A stretch of DNA of 14,750 nucleotides from JAZDEY01 sp043808325 [NCBI: Candidatus Eiseniibacteriota bacterium] (lineage in GTDB: Bacteria; Arandabacterota; Arandabacteria; Arandabacterales), in the NCBI GenBank assembly GCA_043808325.1, contig JAZDEY010000039.1:1-14750 (forward strand), given 5' to 3'. Positions within the stretch are counted from its first letter, which is position 1, and every line of letters starts with the position of its first letter. Position numbers and translations under genes: made by a program. The notes under the pieces are model-generated. The model did no database searches, was not told where the DNA came from, and saw only the letters and a program-made list of their open reading frames with translations. Of this stretch, positions 4,115 through 13,652 are shown piece after piece.

Positions 4115-7100
4115 GTGGCGAAGCAAGGAACCAGCGTAAAGCAAGGAAGCAGCGTGAGAGAAGGGACGAACGTAAGAGAAGGCATTCTCGTAGGCTACTT
4201 CGCCAAGCGCGAGGAAGCTCGTCGGGCCCTCCGGGAGCTCGGAAAGAGGGGCTTCCGTCGCGCCGCCTTGGTCTACAAGGGTGCCGATGGAGATATACGC
4301 ACGTGGGATCCCTTCTTCTGGCGGCGTGCGCTTTGGATGGTACTGGCTGCCGTCGTCGCCGCGGGCGTGGCCGGTATTGCATCCGCCGGCCTCCGCTGGC
4401 CGGTGCCGGTGACGATGTTCGCAGGAAGCTCATCCGGCTTGGTCCCGATCCTGGCAGGGGGTTTGATCGGTGCCGCCCTCGCTGCCGTGTGGATGCGCCG
4501 ATCGAAGTACGGTGTGGCACGGAGCCTCCTTGAAGACCACGCCCGCTGGCTGGTGTGCGAAGAAGCTGTCCTCGTCCTCGAGGTGCCGATCGAGGCCTTG
4601 CGGCTCCCGGTGGCGGTGCTCCGGGAAAGCGGCGAGATCCCGCCGGCAGTCTTCGTCCTGCATCCGAGGGCCAAGAGTCCGACCGGATATGTTTCTGTTC
4701 CCACGGTGCCGCTCTCCGCAGCCCAGATCCAGGAGTACGTCCCGCGCCTGGCCAAGGAACACAGGCTGGATCCCAATCCCGAGCGGACAACCGAGCTCTT
4801 GACGCGCCTTGAACGGTCCCGCCAGTGGATCCATCAGGTTTGCCTGAATCTTGCCGAAGCGGGCCGGGTGGGGCAGAGCGTGCCTCCAACTGCCGAGTGG
4901 CTCCTCGATAACGAATACATCATTGAGAGCAACATCCGCGAGGTTCAGCTGAATCTTCCCCGGCGTTTCTACCAGGAGCTGCCGGCACTGTCAGACGAGC
5001 CCTACCGGGGTCTGCCGCGCATCTATGGCCTCGCGACTGAACTGGTCTCCCATACGGACCTGCGCCTGGACAGGGAGAATATCCTTGCGTTTGTCGATGC
5101 CTATCAGACCGTGAGTCCGTTGTCGATCGGAGAGCTCTGGGCAGTGCCCCAGATGCTCCGCATCGCTCTCGTCGAGAGCGTTCAGAATCTTGCCACACGG
5201 GCCCTGACCGAGCTCAGGGAGCGCGGGATCGCCGACTTCTGGGCGAATCGACTGATCACGGCCAACCGGCGCGATCCCAACCAGCTCTACGCGTTACTGG
5301 CCGAACTCGCCACGGCGCAGCCTAGCCCGAGCCCGTACTTTGCCTCTCAGCTGATTGATCACCTTTACGACGAGGAAGCCGCCCTGGGGCCGGTCCGCAG
5401 CTGGCTTGAGCGTACCTTCCGGAAATCCCTGAGCGATCTTGACCTGCGTGAGCAAAACCGCCAGACCAAGGATCGGATATCGATCGGAAATGCGTTCACG
5501 AGCCTGCGCCAGCTCGCGCTGTTGGATTGGAGGCAAATCTTCGAGGAGCTGAGCCTGGTTGAGCGCGTGCTTCGGCTGGATCCGGCCGGCATCTATCCTA
5601 AGATGGATTTCCAGACGCGCGATCGGTACCGCTGCGCGGTTGAGGAGCTCGCCCGTGGGTCGGGTAGGGCGGAGCCCGAGGTTGCGCGGCGCGCCATCGA
5701 GTTGGCCGCGCAGGCTGCCCGGGAAGGAGCGGGGGACCGTGCTGGCGCTGCTGCCAGCGACTCGGCGCAGGGCGAACTACCGAGGGATGATCGCTTGGCT
5801 CACGTCGGGACTTACCTCGTCGGTGACGTGAGGCGTGACCTGGCGCGGCTCTTACATTGCCGTGAGAAGTGGCGGTGGCGCGCCCTCCAATGGGTCTACC
5901 GCCATCATTCGCGACTCTACTTCCTCGGGCTTGGCTTTGCCCTGGCCCTCCTGATGTCCCTGGGCGTCGTGCTTGGCCTGCGCGGGCAAACGCCGGGGGT
6001 TCGGCTGCTGATAGCCCTGCTCTTGGTCGTCCCCGCCAGCCAGCTGTCGCTCGAGGTCCTAAATTACCTCGTGACGCGGCTGCTTCCCCCACGCACTCTT
6101 GGCAAGATGGATTTCGAGACTTCGGGGATTCCTGACGCGTGCCGAACGCTGGCGGTCGTGCCCATGCTGCTCGTGGATGCGGAGACCGTCCGGGCCGAAG
6201 TGGAAAAGCTCGAAATCCGATACCTGGCCAATAGAGAGACGAACCTGGTCTTTGGTCTCTTCACCGATTATACGGATTCAACGCAGGCCCACTGTGATGA
6301 GGACGAACCTCTCCTGCGAATGATGACCGAAAGCCTGGAAGCCCTCAATCAAAGGTACGCTGGTGAGGATGGTGGACTCTTCTTCCTCTTCCACCGGGAG
6401 CGACGCTGGAGTGAATCCGAGCGTAAATTCATCGGTTGGGAGCGCAAGCGCGGCAAGCTGGAAGAACTCAATCGCCTGATCGATGGGACGCGGCCCGACG
6501 ATGCCGGTCGCCTGGTCTATGTCGGCGACGCGGATGATCTCTTCAACGTGCGGTTCGTCATCACCCTGGACAGCGACACTCAGTTGCCTCACGGCGCCGC
6601 CCGAAGGATGATCGAGACGCTGGCGCACCCTCTCAATCGGCCGCGCCTCGACGGCAAGGGCAAAGTCCTTGCCGGCACCTACACCGTCATCCAGCCGCGC
6701 GTGAGCCCGTCCCTGCCGAGCACGAGCGGCTCGCCCTTTAGCCGGCTCTTCTCCGACGCCGTCGGGATCGATCCGTATACCAAGGCCGTTTCCGACGTCA
6801 ATCAGGATCTCACCGGCGAAGGTTCTTACCACGGCAAGGGCATCTATGATGTTCGCATCTTCAGCCGAGTGCTTTCCGGGGCTTTCCCGGATGAGCGGCT
6901 GCTCTCCCACGACTTGATCGAGGGTGCTCACGTTCGAGTGGGCCTCGCCAGCGACCTCGAGCTCTACGATGAATTCCCGCAAGATTACTTGAGCTACACC
7001 AGCCGGCAGCATCGTTGGATCCGAGGTGATTGGCAGATCGCGGAATGGGTCCTGCCGCGTGTTCCCCTGCCTGGAGGGCGGCGAGGGCCAAACCCGATCT

Positions 7101-10100
7101 CGGGGTTCGACCGTTGGAAGATCTTCGACAACTTGCGCCGGAGCCTGGTGCCCGCAACCAGTCTGGGTCTGCTTGTGGTCTCCTGGCTGGTCTCATCCCC
7201 AATGGGGTGGATAGCCTCGGTTGTGGTCGGCGTGCAGCTCATCTTTACCCCTTTGACGCAGCCCTTCACCTGGGCGACTTCACGTCGGGGCCTGAAAAGT
7301 TTCTCCTTCTCGAAAGCGTGGCACGATCTCGTCAGGGCGTTTGTCGATGCTTCGCTCGTGCCGCATCAGGCCTGGCTCGCGCTGGATGCCATTTTGCGGG
7401 TCGGGTATAGCCGGCTTGTCTCTCATCGCGGCTTGCTGGAGTGGACCTCAGCGGAAGTGATGCAATGGAATTCTCCCGGTCACGTGCGGATGTTCGTGAG
7501 CTTGCTCAGCCTGGCGAGCATCCTGAGCGCTGCCGTCGCGTTGGCGATCGAACGCTGGAGGCCGTCGAACCTGCTGGCGGCGGGCCCATGGCTTGCCTTG
7601 TGGCTCATATCTCCGCTCGTCGGTTGGCTCTTGACCCGTCGACCGCAGCCGAAGCAACAGCAATTGGAGCTCGGCGAGAGGGACTTACGGTTCTTGAGGA
7701 GGGTCGCACGGCGAACCTGGGGCTACTTCTCGGACTTCGTGGGGGATAGGACATCCTGGCTTCCGCCGGACAACTACCAGGTCTCCCATCGGAATCAACT
7801 GGCAATGCGTACCAGCCCAACCAACATCGGTCTCTGGATCGCGAGCGCGCTCGGTGCGCATGACTTCGGATACCTGACGGCCGACGGTGTGATCGATAAA
7901 CTCACCCGTACTTTGAAAACCGTCGGCAAGCTGGAGCGCTATGAGGGCCATCTGCTCAATTGGTATGACATCGCGACCTTGACCCCACTTGAGCCTCGCT
8001 ACGTGTCCACTGTGGACAGTGGAAACCTGTTGGGTGCCTTATGGTGCCTGGAGCATGGACTCGAGGAGCTCGTTCGGGTTCCCATCCTCGACGTGAGGGC
8101 CTTTGAAGGTCTGCTCGACGCTGCGGAAATCCTGAGAGAGGTCGCCGCCAGCGAGGGCCTCACCGACCTCGACACTCGCCTTCTCGACGGGCTCGTGCGC
8201 GCCCTGGAAGTCCCGCCGGAGCGCATCGGCGATGCGCTTGGTGCACTCAGGCGCCTGGAGGGCAGCGTAAAGCCTCTCGGTGAAGCCGCCGGCACCCGAC
8301 CAAGTGCGGCCCACTGGGTGGGCGAGATCGCAAGCCAGATATCGGCTTGGACGGCGCTTGCGGATCGCTACCTCATCTGGATCGAAATCCTTAACGAGAA
8401 GACCGAAGAGGAAGTGGCCCAACTCGGTGCGGATGCCGTCGGCGCTTGGCGCCAGGGGCTCGAGCGCGCGCCTTCGCTCCTTGACCTCGCAAACGGAGAG
8501 GTCGCCTGCATCCAGGTGCTCCGATCAATCCGGGAGGCTGCTCGCCAAGCCGCTCCCCAGACCGGCCCCCAGGCCACAGGCCCTATCCACGAGTGGCTTG
8601 ACCGCCTGATCGGAGCCTTCGCAGAGTCGAGGTGGCTGGCCGGCGAGATGCAGGCTGCCGTCGAGCGGCTCGCCCAGGAAGGGCGCGAGCTCTCCGAATC
8701 CATCAACATGCGCTTCCTATATGATTCCCCGCGCCGGCTCTTCTCGGTGGGCTACAACGTTTCTGAAGGTCGCCGAGACAGCGCCTACTACGATCTCTTT
8801 GCGAGTGAGGCGCGGCTCGGGAGTTTCATCGCCATCGCCCGGGGCGACGTCCCCGTCGATCATTGGTTCTCGATGAGTCGCCCCTACGGCGCGATCGGCC
8901 GCCGTCGAGTGCTCATGAGCTGGACTGGCACCATGTTCGAATACCTGATGCCGCTCGTTTTCCAGCGCTCATACGGCAACTCGCTGCTGGATAAGGCAAT
9001 GAGAGAAGCCGTGGCGATCCAGATAGCCTACGGTCGCAAACGCCACGTGCCCTGGGGCATCTCGGAATCGGCCTATGGTGATCTGGATATCAACAAGACC
9101 TATCAATACAAAGCCTTTGGCGTACCGGAGCTGGGACTCAAGCGCGGCCTGGAAGAGGACGTTGTCGTAGCGCCCTATGCCACCATGCTGGCGGTCAGCC
9201 TGGCCCCGCGCGAGGCCGTGCGGAATTTGAAGCAACTCGCCGGTCTGGGGCTGCTTGACGATTACGGCTATTACGAAGCCATGGATTTCAGCCGCCAGCC
9301 GGGCCATGAGGACGACCGTGGGGTGATCGTCCGGGCCTACATGGCCCACCATCAAGGCATGAGTTTCCTGTCACTCACCAACTTGGTCCACGACAACTCC
9401 ATCCAGCGCCGCTTCCATGCCGATCCTCGCGTGCGTGCTGTCGAGCCCTTGCTCCACGAGCGCGTCCCGGTGCTTCCGCCGCTCCACCACGTCTCCACGC
9501 GGGAGCGAGTGCCTTCGGTCACGAGCGTGGGCGAGGTCGCGCCCTCCGTAAGCAAGTTCGATACCCCCCATACCAGCGCGCCCAAGACCCAGTTGCTCTC
9601 GAATGGCCGCTACTCTCTAATGGTCACGAATGCCGGCGGCGGTTACAGCCGGTGGGGTGACCAGGAGATCACACGCTGGAGATCGGACCGAACCGAGGAC
9701 CGCTGGGGAACCTTCTGCTACATCCGCGAGGCCGATTCGGATCGGGTCTGGTCCAACACCTATCACCCGGTCGGCGGCAAAGTGGAAACCTATTCGGCGA
9801 GTTTCGCCCTGGACCGCGCCGTGTTTCGGCGCGTGGATGGCGGCATTCATACGGATACCGAGATCGTGATCTCCCCGGAGGACGACGTCGAAATCCGGCG
9901 GATCACTCTCGTGAACCGCTCCGTTCGCACCCGGCGGCTGGAACTTACGAGCTACGTCGAGCTCTCGATGGCCGCTCACGGCGCGGACCTGCAACATCCG
10001 GCCTTCAATAAACTCTTTATCGCAACCGAAGCCGTGAACGACGAGCGCGCCCTCTTGGCGCACCGCCGGTCTCGCAGCGAAGCCGATTTCCCCATCTATG

Positions 10101-13100
10101 TCGCGCACCGACTGACACTCGAGGGAGCCGAGGCCGAGCCGCTAGAGTTCGAAACCGATCGGCGCCGCTTTATCGGTCGAGGGCGAACGCTTGCGAAGCC
10201 TATGGGGATCTTCCAGGAGCTCACCAACAGCCAGGGGTTCGTGCTCGATCCGGTCCTATGCCTGCGCCAGCGCGTGACCTTGCGTCCGGCCCAGCGCGTC
10301 CAGATCTCCCTGGTGATTGCCGCGGGGCAGACCCGCGAGCAGGTCCTCAGGCTCGTGGGCAAGTACGGAGATGTCCACGCGGTCCATCGGGCCATGGATT
10401 TCGCCTGGGCCTCGGCCCAGCTGGAGTTACGTCTGCTTCGCATCCAGCCTGACGACGCTCGCCGTTTCCAGCATCTGGCAAGCTATCTGCTCTATCCCAA
10501 TCCTCTCCTGCGGCCTGCCGCGGAATGCATCGAGGAGAACCGCAAGGGCCAAGCCGGGTTGTGGCCCTATGGCATCTCGGGCGACTTGCCGATTGCCCTC
10601 GTTACCATAGCCGAGGCGCGGGACATCCCCATCGTGCGTCAAATGCTCGAGGCGCATACCTACTGGCGCAAACACGGCCTCATGGCTGACCTGGTGATCC
10701 TTAACGAGGAGCCTGGCGGCTATGAACAGCCGTTGCGTGAGCGACTCGAGGGCCTGATCCAGACCCATTCGACGCATACGGGAATCGACAAGCCTGGTGG
10801 AGTCTATCTGCGGAGCGCGGATCTCATCCCCGATGAAGACCAGACGCTGCTCAAGGCCGCGGCGAGTGTGGTGCTGGTGGCAGCCCGCGGCACATTTCCC
10901 CAGCAGTTGGGCGGGCCTCTCGAGCCGCCCGAGCTGCCGGAGCCCTTGGGCCGGAAACGCGCGCGGCGAGAGCCGTCGCCGGTGCTGCCCTTCCTGGAGT
11001 TACCCTACTTCAATAGCTTGGGCGGTTTCACTACGGATGGACGTGAATACGCTATCTATCTCGGGCCTGACACTAATACGCCGGCGCCCTGGGTGAACGT
11101 CATCGCCAACCCGACCTTCGGAACGCTGGTGAGCGAGACGGGATCGGGTTTTACCTGGTACGGCAACAGCCGGCGCAATCGCCTGACCCAGTGGTCGAAT
11201 GATCCCGTCGTAGATCCACCTTCCGAGGCGCTTTACGTTCGGGATGAGGAGACCGGCGCCTACTGGACGCCAACGCCTGCGCCCGTCCGCGAGGACACGG
11301 CCTATCGCACGAGGCATGGGGCGGGCTACACCGTATTCGAACATAACAGTCACGGCATCGAGCAGGAGCTCACCGTCTTCGTCCCCGTGGATGACGAGGG
11401 GGGAGCGCCGATCAAGCTCCAGAGGCTGCGGCTGAAGAACGATTCCTCCAGGCCTCGTAAACTCTCGGTGACCTACTATGTGGAGTTGACCCTGGGCGAG
11501 AACCGCGAGGCCTCGCAGATGCACGTCACGACTTCGTGGGATGATGAAGTCGGGGCCATGTTTGCCCAGAATCGCTATCACCCCGAGTACGGAGATCGGG
11601 TGGCCTTCGTGGCCCTGAACGTGCCTGCCGATTCATACACCGGCAACCGCACGTCCTTCCTCGGGCGGAACCGCTCAGCTGCGAACCCGGTGGCGATGGA
11701 GCGGGTCGGGCTATCACGCCGAACCGGGGCAGGGTCGGACCCGTGCGCCGCATTGCAGACGACGCTTGAGCTGGCTCCTGGCGAGACGGCCGAGATCACC
11801 TGCATGTTGGGCCAGGCGGGATCGGTGGAGGAGGTCCATAAGCTGATTGAGACCTACCGGGGAGACCTGGCGGTCGACGGAGCCTTGGACCGCGCCAAAG
11901 CCTGGTGGGGCGATCTCCTGGGTACGATCGAAGTACACACCCCCGAGCTTGCAGCAGACTTCCTCATCAACCGTTGGCTCGTTTACCAGAACTTGAGCTG
12001 TCGCATCTGGGGACGGTCGGCTTTCTACCAGTCCGGTGGCGCCTTCGGCTTCCGCGATCAGCTGCAGGACGTTATGAGTCTCGTGAGCATCCGGCCTGAG
12101 CTCGCGCGAGAGCACATCCTCGTTGCGGCGAGCCGCCAGTTCAGGGAGGGGGATGTCCAGCACTGGTGGCATCCGCCGAGTGGCGCGGGACTCCGCTCGC
12201 GGATTTCCGATGACCTCTTGTGGCTGCCCTACGTCGTTGCCGAATATGTGCGCGTGACTGGCGATGTGGATATCCTGCGCGAGCAGGTCCCATTCCTCGA
12301 CTCTCCTCGGCTCAAGGATGACGAGAAGGAGGTCTTCTCCACACCGAAGGTGACGTTCGAGCGGGCCACGCTTTTTGAGCACTGCCGGAGAGCGGTCACG
12401 CGCGGGCTCACTTCGGGGCCACACGGGTTGCCGCTTATGGGAACGGGAGACTGGAACGACGGCATGAACCTTGTGGGTGCTGCGGGCAAAGGAGAGAGTG
12501 TCTGGCTGGCGTGGTTCCTGGCGGATGTGCTAGATCGTATGGCCGAGATGGCCGACTTGGTGGGGCCGCCCGAGCTGGGCGAGACCTACCGGGAGGAGCG
12601 GAAGACACTCCTTCAGCGTGTCGAACGAACGGCGTGGGATGGGCAGTGGTATCTTCGGGCGATCTTCGATGATGGCACGCCGCTGGGCTCCTCGGTTAAT
12701 AAGGAGGCGCAGATCGATTCCCTGCCCCAGTCGTGGGCCTGGCTTGGGGGTGGTGCCGGCAAGGATGATGGTGGGAAGGATGGTATCGACAAGGGAGGGG
12801 CCGAAAAGGATAGAACTGAGAAGGGGCCCGCGGATAAGGATCGCGCACGGAACGGTCGCGCGGCTCAATCTCGCGCAACTAAGGCCCTGGAGTCGGTGTG
12901 GAGCCAGCTTGTTCGCGAGGATGAGGGCCTCGTGCTCCTCCTCGCACCTCCCTTCGAAAGATCGGAGCCGTCACCCGGCTACATCAAGGCTTACCCTCCG
13001 GGCGTGCGGGAGAATGGAGGCCAGTACACTCACGCCGCGATTTGGTTTGCCATGGCGCTGGCGCGTCGCGGGGACGGTGGGCGTGCGGTGAGTATCCTGC

Positions 13101-13519
13101 GTATGCTCAACCCCATTGAGCGCGCCCGCGATTCGGACACGGTCTGGCGCTACGGAGTCGAGCCTTATGTCGTCGCAGCTGACGTGTATCGCTTGCCCGG
13201 ACGCATCGGCCACGGGGGCTGGTCCTGGTACACGGGTGCCGCTTCGTGGATGTACCTGGCCTGGGTCGGGGAGGTTCTGGGACTCAAGGTGCGAGGGGAT
13301 CACCTGGAGCTGGACCCCGTCATCCCGGCATGGTGGGAGGGTTTCAGCCTGCGCTATCGTCACGGAGAAGCCGTCTACGAGATCCGGGTCGAGAACCCGG
13401 AGGGTTGCGAACGAGGGGTGGCTTGGGTGGAGCTTGATGGCAAGCGCATGCCGGATGGGGCGATTCCGCTGGAGCGGGGCCTGGTCAAGCATCGGGTCTT
13501 ACTGCACATGGGAGTGTAA
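4115..13519 (+). CDS. ndvB: Cyclic beta-1,2-glucan synthase (NdvB/ChvB/Cgs family)
   Basis: This inner-membrane enzyme builds, cyclises and trims beta-1,2-glucan from UDP-glucose; the rings act in the periplasm in osmotic adaptation and host interaction. Order seen: repeat-rich start (3-23); two membrane segments (~73-95, ~105-127); N-terminal NdvB-like region (~200-590); two membrane helices (~601-656); GT84 transferase with DSD 819-821, SHDLIEG (Asp933) and QHRW 965-968; further helices (~1011-1050, 1125-1146, 1152-1174); glycoamylase-like domain (~1190-1760); two beta-sandwich regions (from ~1828 and ~2292); GH94-like alpha/alpha barrel (from ~2607) with GDWND at 2778-2782, the motif carrying the acid residue in GH94 phosphorylases. 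All expected motifs are present, so it should be active. At 3134 residues it exceeds the usual ~2800-2870. Start GTG 4115 follows AAGGA (4106-4110) by 4 bp; GTG 4154 with AAGGA at 4143-4147 is an alternative. Confidence 0.93.
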   Translation: MAKQGTSVKQGSSVREGTNVREGILVGYFAKREEARRALRELGKRGFRRAALVYKGADGDIRTWDPFFWRRALWMVLAAVVAAGVAGIASAGLRWPVPVTMFAGSSSGLVPILAGGLIGAALAAVWMRRSKYGVARSLLEDHARWLVCEEAVLVLEVPIEALRLPVAVLRESGEIPPAVFVLHPRAKSPTGYVSVPTVPLSAAQIQEYVPRLAKEHRLDPNPERTTELLTRLERSRQWIHQVCLNLAEAGRVGQSVPPTAEWLLDNEYIIESNIREVQLNLPRRFYQELPALSDEPYRGLPRIYGLATELVSHTDLRLDRENILAFVDAYQTVSPLSIGELWAVPQMLRIALVESVQNLATRALTELRERGIADFWANRLITANRRDPNQLYALLAELATAQPSPSPYFASQLIDHLYDEEAALGPVRSWLERTFRKSLSDLDLREQNRQTKDRISIGNAFTSLRQLALLDWRQIFEELSLVERVLRLDPAGIYPKMDFQTRDRYRCAVEELARGSGRAEPEVARRAIELAAQAAREGAGDRAGAAASDSAQGELPRDDRLAHVGTYLVGDVRRDLARLLHCREKWRWRALQWVYRHHSRLYFLGLGFALALLMSLGVVLGLRGQTPGVRLLIALLLVVPASQLSLEVLNYLVTRLLPPRTLGKMDFETSGIPDACRTLAVVPMLLVDAETVRAEVEKLEIRYLANRETNLVFGLFTDYTDSTQAHCDEDEPLLRMMTESLEALNQRYAGEDGGLFFLFHRERRWSESERKFIGWERKRGKLEELNRLIDGTRPDDAGRLVYVGDADDLFNVRFVITLDSDTQLPHGAARRMIETLAHPLNRPRLDGKGKVLAGTYTVIQPRVSPSLPSTSGSPFSRLFSDAVGIDPYTKAVSDVNQDLTGEGSYHGKGIYDVRIFSRVLSGAFPDERLLSHDLIEGAHVRVGLASDLELYDEFPQDYLSYTSRQHRWIRGDWQIAEWVLPRVPLPGGRRGPNPISGFDRWKIFDNLRRSLVPATSLGLLVVSWLVSSPMGWIASVVVGVQLIFTPLTQPFTWATSRRGLKSFSFSKAWHDLVRAFVDASLVPHQAWLALDAILRVGYSRLVSHRGLLEWTSAEVMQWNSPGHVRMFVSLLSLASILSAAVALAIERWRPSNLLAAGPWLALWLISPLVGWLLTRRPQPKQQQLELGERDLRFLRRVARRTWGYFSDFVGDRTSWLPPDNYQVSHRNQLAMRTSPTNIGLWIASALGAHDFGYLTADGVIDKLTRTLKTVGKLERYEGHLLNWYDIATLTPLEPRYVSTVDSGNLLGALWCLEHGLEELVRVPILDVRAFEGLLDAAEILREVAASEGLTDLDTRLLDGLVRALEVPPERIGDALGALRRLEGSVKPLGEAAGTRPSAAHWVGEIASQISAWTALADRYLIWIEILNEKTEEEVAQLGADAVGAWRQGLERAPSLLDLANGEVACIQVLRSIREAARQAAPQTGPQATGPIHEWLDRLIGAFAESRWLAGEMQAAVERLAQEGRELSESINMRFLYDSPRRLFSVGYNVSEGRRDSAYYDLFASEARLGSFIAIARGDVPVDHWFSMSRPYGAIGRRRVLMSWTGTMFEYLMPLVFQRSYGNSLLDKAMREAVAIQIAYGRKRHVPWGISESAYGDLDINKTYQYKAFGVPELGLKRGLEEDVVVAPYATMLAVSLAPREAVRNLKQLAGLGLLDDYGYYEAMDFSRQPGHEDDRGVIVRAYMAHHQGMSFLSLTNLVHDNSIQRRFHADPRVRAVEPLLHERVPVLPPLHHVSTRERVPSVTSVGEVAPSVSKFDTPHTSAPKTQLLSNGRYSLMVTNAGGGYSRWGDQEITRWRSDRTEDRWGTFCYIREADSDRVWSNTYHPVGGKVETYSASFALDRAVFRRVDGGIHTDTEIVISPEDDVEIRRITLVNRSVRTRRLELTSYVELSMAAHGADLQHPAFNKLFIATEAVNDERALLAHRRSRSEADFPIYVAHRLTLEGAEAEPLEFETDRRRFIGRGRTLAKPMGIFQELTNSQGFVLDPVLCLRQRVTLRPAQRVQISLVIAAGQTREQVLRLVGKYGDVHAVHRAMDFAWASAQLELRLLRIQPDDARRFQHLASYLLYPNPLLRPAAECIEENRKGQAGLWPYGISGDLPIALVTIAEARDIPIVRQMLEAHTYWRKHGLMADLVILNEEPGGYEQPLRERLEGLIQTHSTHTGIDKPGGVYLRSADLIPDEDQTLLKAAASVVLVAARGTFPQQLGGPLEPPELPEPLGRKRARREPSPVLPFLELPYFNSLGGFTTDGREYAIYLGPDTNTPAPWVNVIANPTFGTLVSETGSGFTWYGNSRRNRLTQWSNDPVVDPPSEALYVRDEETGAYWTPTPAPVREDTAYRTRHGAGYTVFEHNSHGIEQELTVFVPVDDEGGAPIKLQRLRLKNDSSRPRKLSVTYYVELTLGENREASQMHVTTSWDDEVGAMFAQNRYHPEYGDRVAFVALNVPADSYTGNRTSFLGRNRSAANPVAMERVGLSRRTGAGSDPCAALQTTLELAPGETAEITCMLGQAGSVEEVHKLIETYRGDLAVDGALDRAKAWWGDLLGTIEVHTPELAADFLINRWLVYQNLSCRIWGRSAFYQSGGAFGFRDQLQDVMSLVSIRPELAREHILVAASRQFREGDVQHWWHPPSGAGLRSRISDDLLWLPYVVAEYVRVTGDVDILREQVPFLDSPRLKDDEKEVFSTPKVTFERATLFEHCRRAVTRGLTSGPHGLPLMGTGDWNDGMNLVGAAGKGESVWLAWFLADVLDRMAEMADLVGPPELGETYREERKTLLQRVERTAWDGQWYLRAIFDDGTPLGSSVNKEAQIDSLPQSWAWLGGGAGKDDGGKDGIDKGGAEKDRTEKGPADKDRARNGRAAQSRATKALESVWSQLVREDEGLVLLLAPPFERSEPSPGYIKAYPPGVRENGGQYTHAAIWFAMALARRGDGGRAVSILRMLNPIERARDSDTVWRYGVEPYVVAADVYRLPGRIGHGGWSWYTGAASWMYLAWVGEVLGLKVRGDHLELDPVIPAWWEGFSLRYRHGEAVYEIRVENPEGCERGVAWVELDGKRMPDGAIPLERGLVKHRVLLHMGV
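4121..4183 (+). repeat. 18-bp tandem repeat at the start of the glucan synthase gene
   Basis: Three and a half units (4121-4138, 4139-4156, 4157-4174, partial 4175-4183) encode KQGTSV, KQGSSV, REGTNV and REG. A degenerate CAAGGACCA just upstream (4105-4113) may be an older unit. Each of the first two units contains AAGGA, and unit 2 ends in GTG, so the repeat copies potential ribosome sites and start codons. Confidence 0.8.
12761..12880 (+). repeat. 15-bp tandem repeat in the GH94 region
   Basis: Eight consecutive 15-bp blocks read KDDGG, KDGID, KGGAE, KDRTE, KGPAD, KDRAR, NGRAA, QSRAT (residues 2883-2922); the first six start with AAGG and the last two have drifted. The block lies between SLPQSWAWL and LESVWSQLV, where homologues have a short loop before a helix. 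It keeps the frame and gives a highly charged surface loop. It looks like a minisatellite expansion. Confidence 0.85.
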
Positions 13520-13530
13520 CACCCTGGAAA

Positions 13531-13581
13531 TCAAAAGCCCCGGCCTCCGCCTCGGCGATAGCCGAATAGGTCCTCCAGCAT
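13531..13581 (-). pseudogene. Start stub of a second copy of the winged-helix regulator
   Basis: Minus-strand ATG at 13581 begins MLEDLFGY, matching MLENLFGS of the regulator at 1003, then diverges into RRGGGRGF and a stop at 13531-13533. No winged-helix sequence follows: the frame runs straight into the 3' end of the glucan synthase gene, 12 bp away. Only the promoter, operators and first seven codons survive. Confidence 0.7.
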
Positions 13582-13633
13582 GACCGCATCGCTTGCAGTG
13601 AATATTACTGCACTTGCAGTCAAATATACTGCA
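13560..13633. repeat. 74-bp repeat, copy 2 (pairs with 982-1055)
   Basis: This segment is identical to copy 1 at 69 of 74 positions and in the same orientation, 12.6 kb away. Both 19-bp palindromes keep perfect arms; one of the five differences falls in the 7-bp spacer of a palindrome. Confidence 0.85.
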
Positions 13634-13652
13634 GAGAGTCCGCTTCTGTCAG
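13594..13652 (-). promoter_or_regulatory. Orphan promoter with twin TGCAGT-N7-ACTGCA operators
   Basis: On the minus strand, -35 CTGACA (13647-13652) and -10 TATATT (13623-13628) are 18 bp apart. Palindromes TGCAGT-N7-ACTGCA lie at 13615-13633 and 13594-13612, again 21 bp apart. The promoter now drives only a 16-codon stub. Transcription would run antisense into the end of the glucan synthase gene. Confidence 0.6.

Noticed and set aside
3803-4185. Minus-strand open frames upstream of the glucan synthase
   Set aside because: Two overlapping frames of similar quality exist, neither has a ribosome site or known motif, and part of the region is a dispersed repeat with promoter-like boxes.
6278-7012. 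244-codon minus-strand open frame inside the glucan synthase gene
   Set aside because: It is a shadow of the GC-rich coding frame on the other strand, as are the long minus frames at 4005-4889, 5598-6092 and 11714-12424.
13520-13560. Rho-independent terminator after the glucan synthase
   Set aside because: GC-rich sequence is present, but I could not draw a stable stem followed by a T-run on the plus strand.
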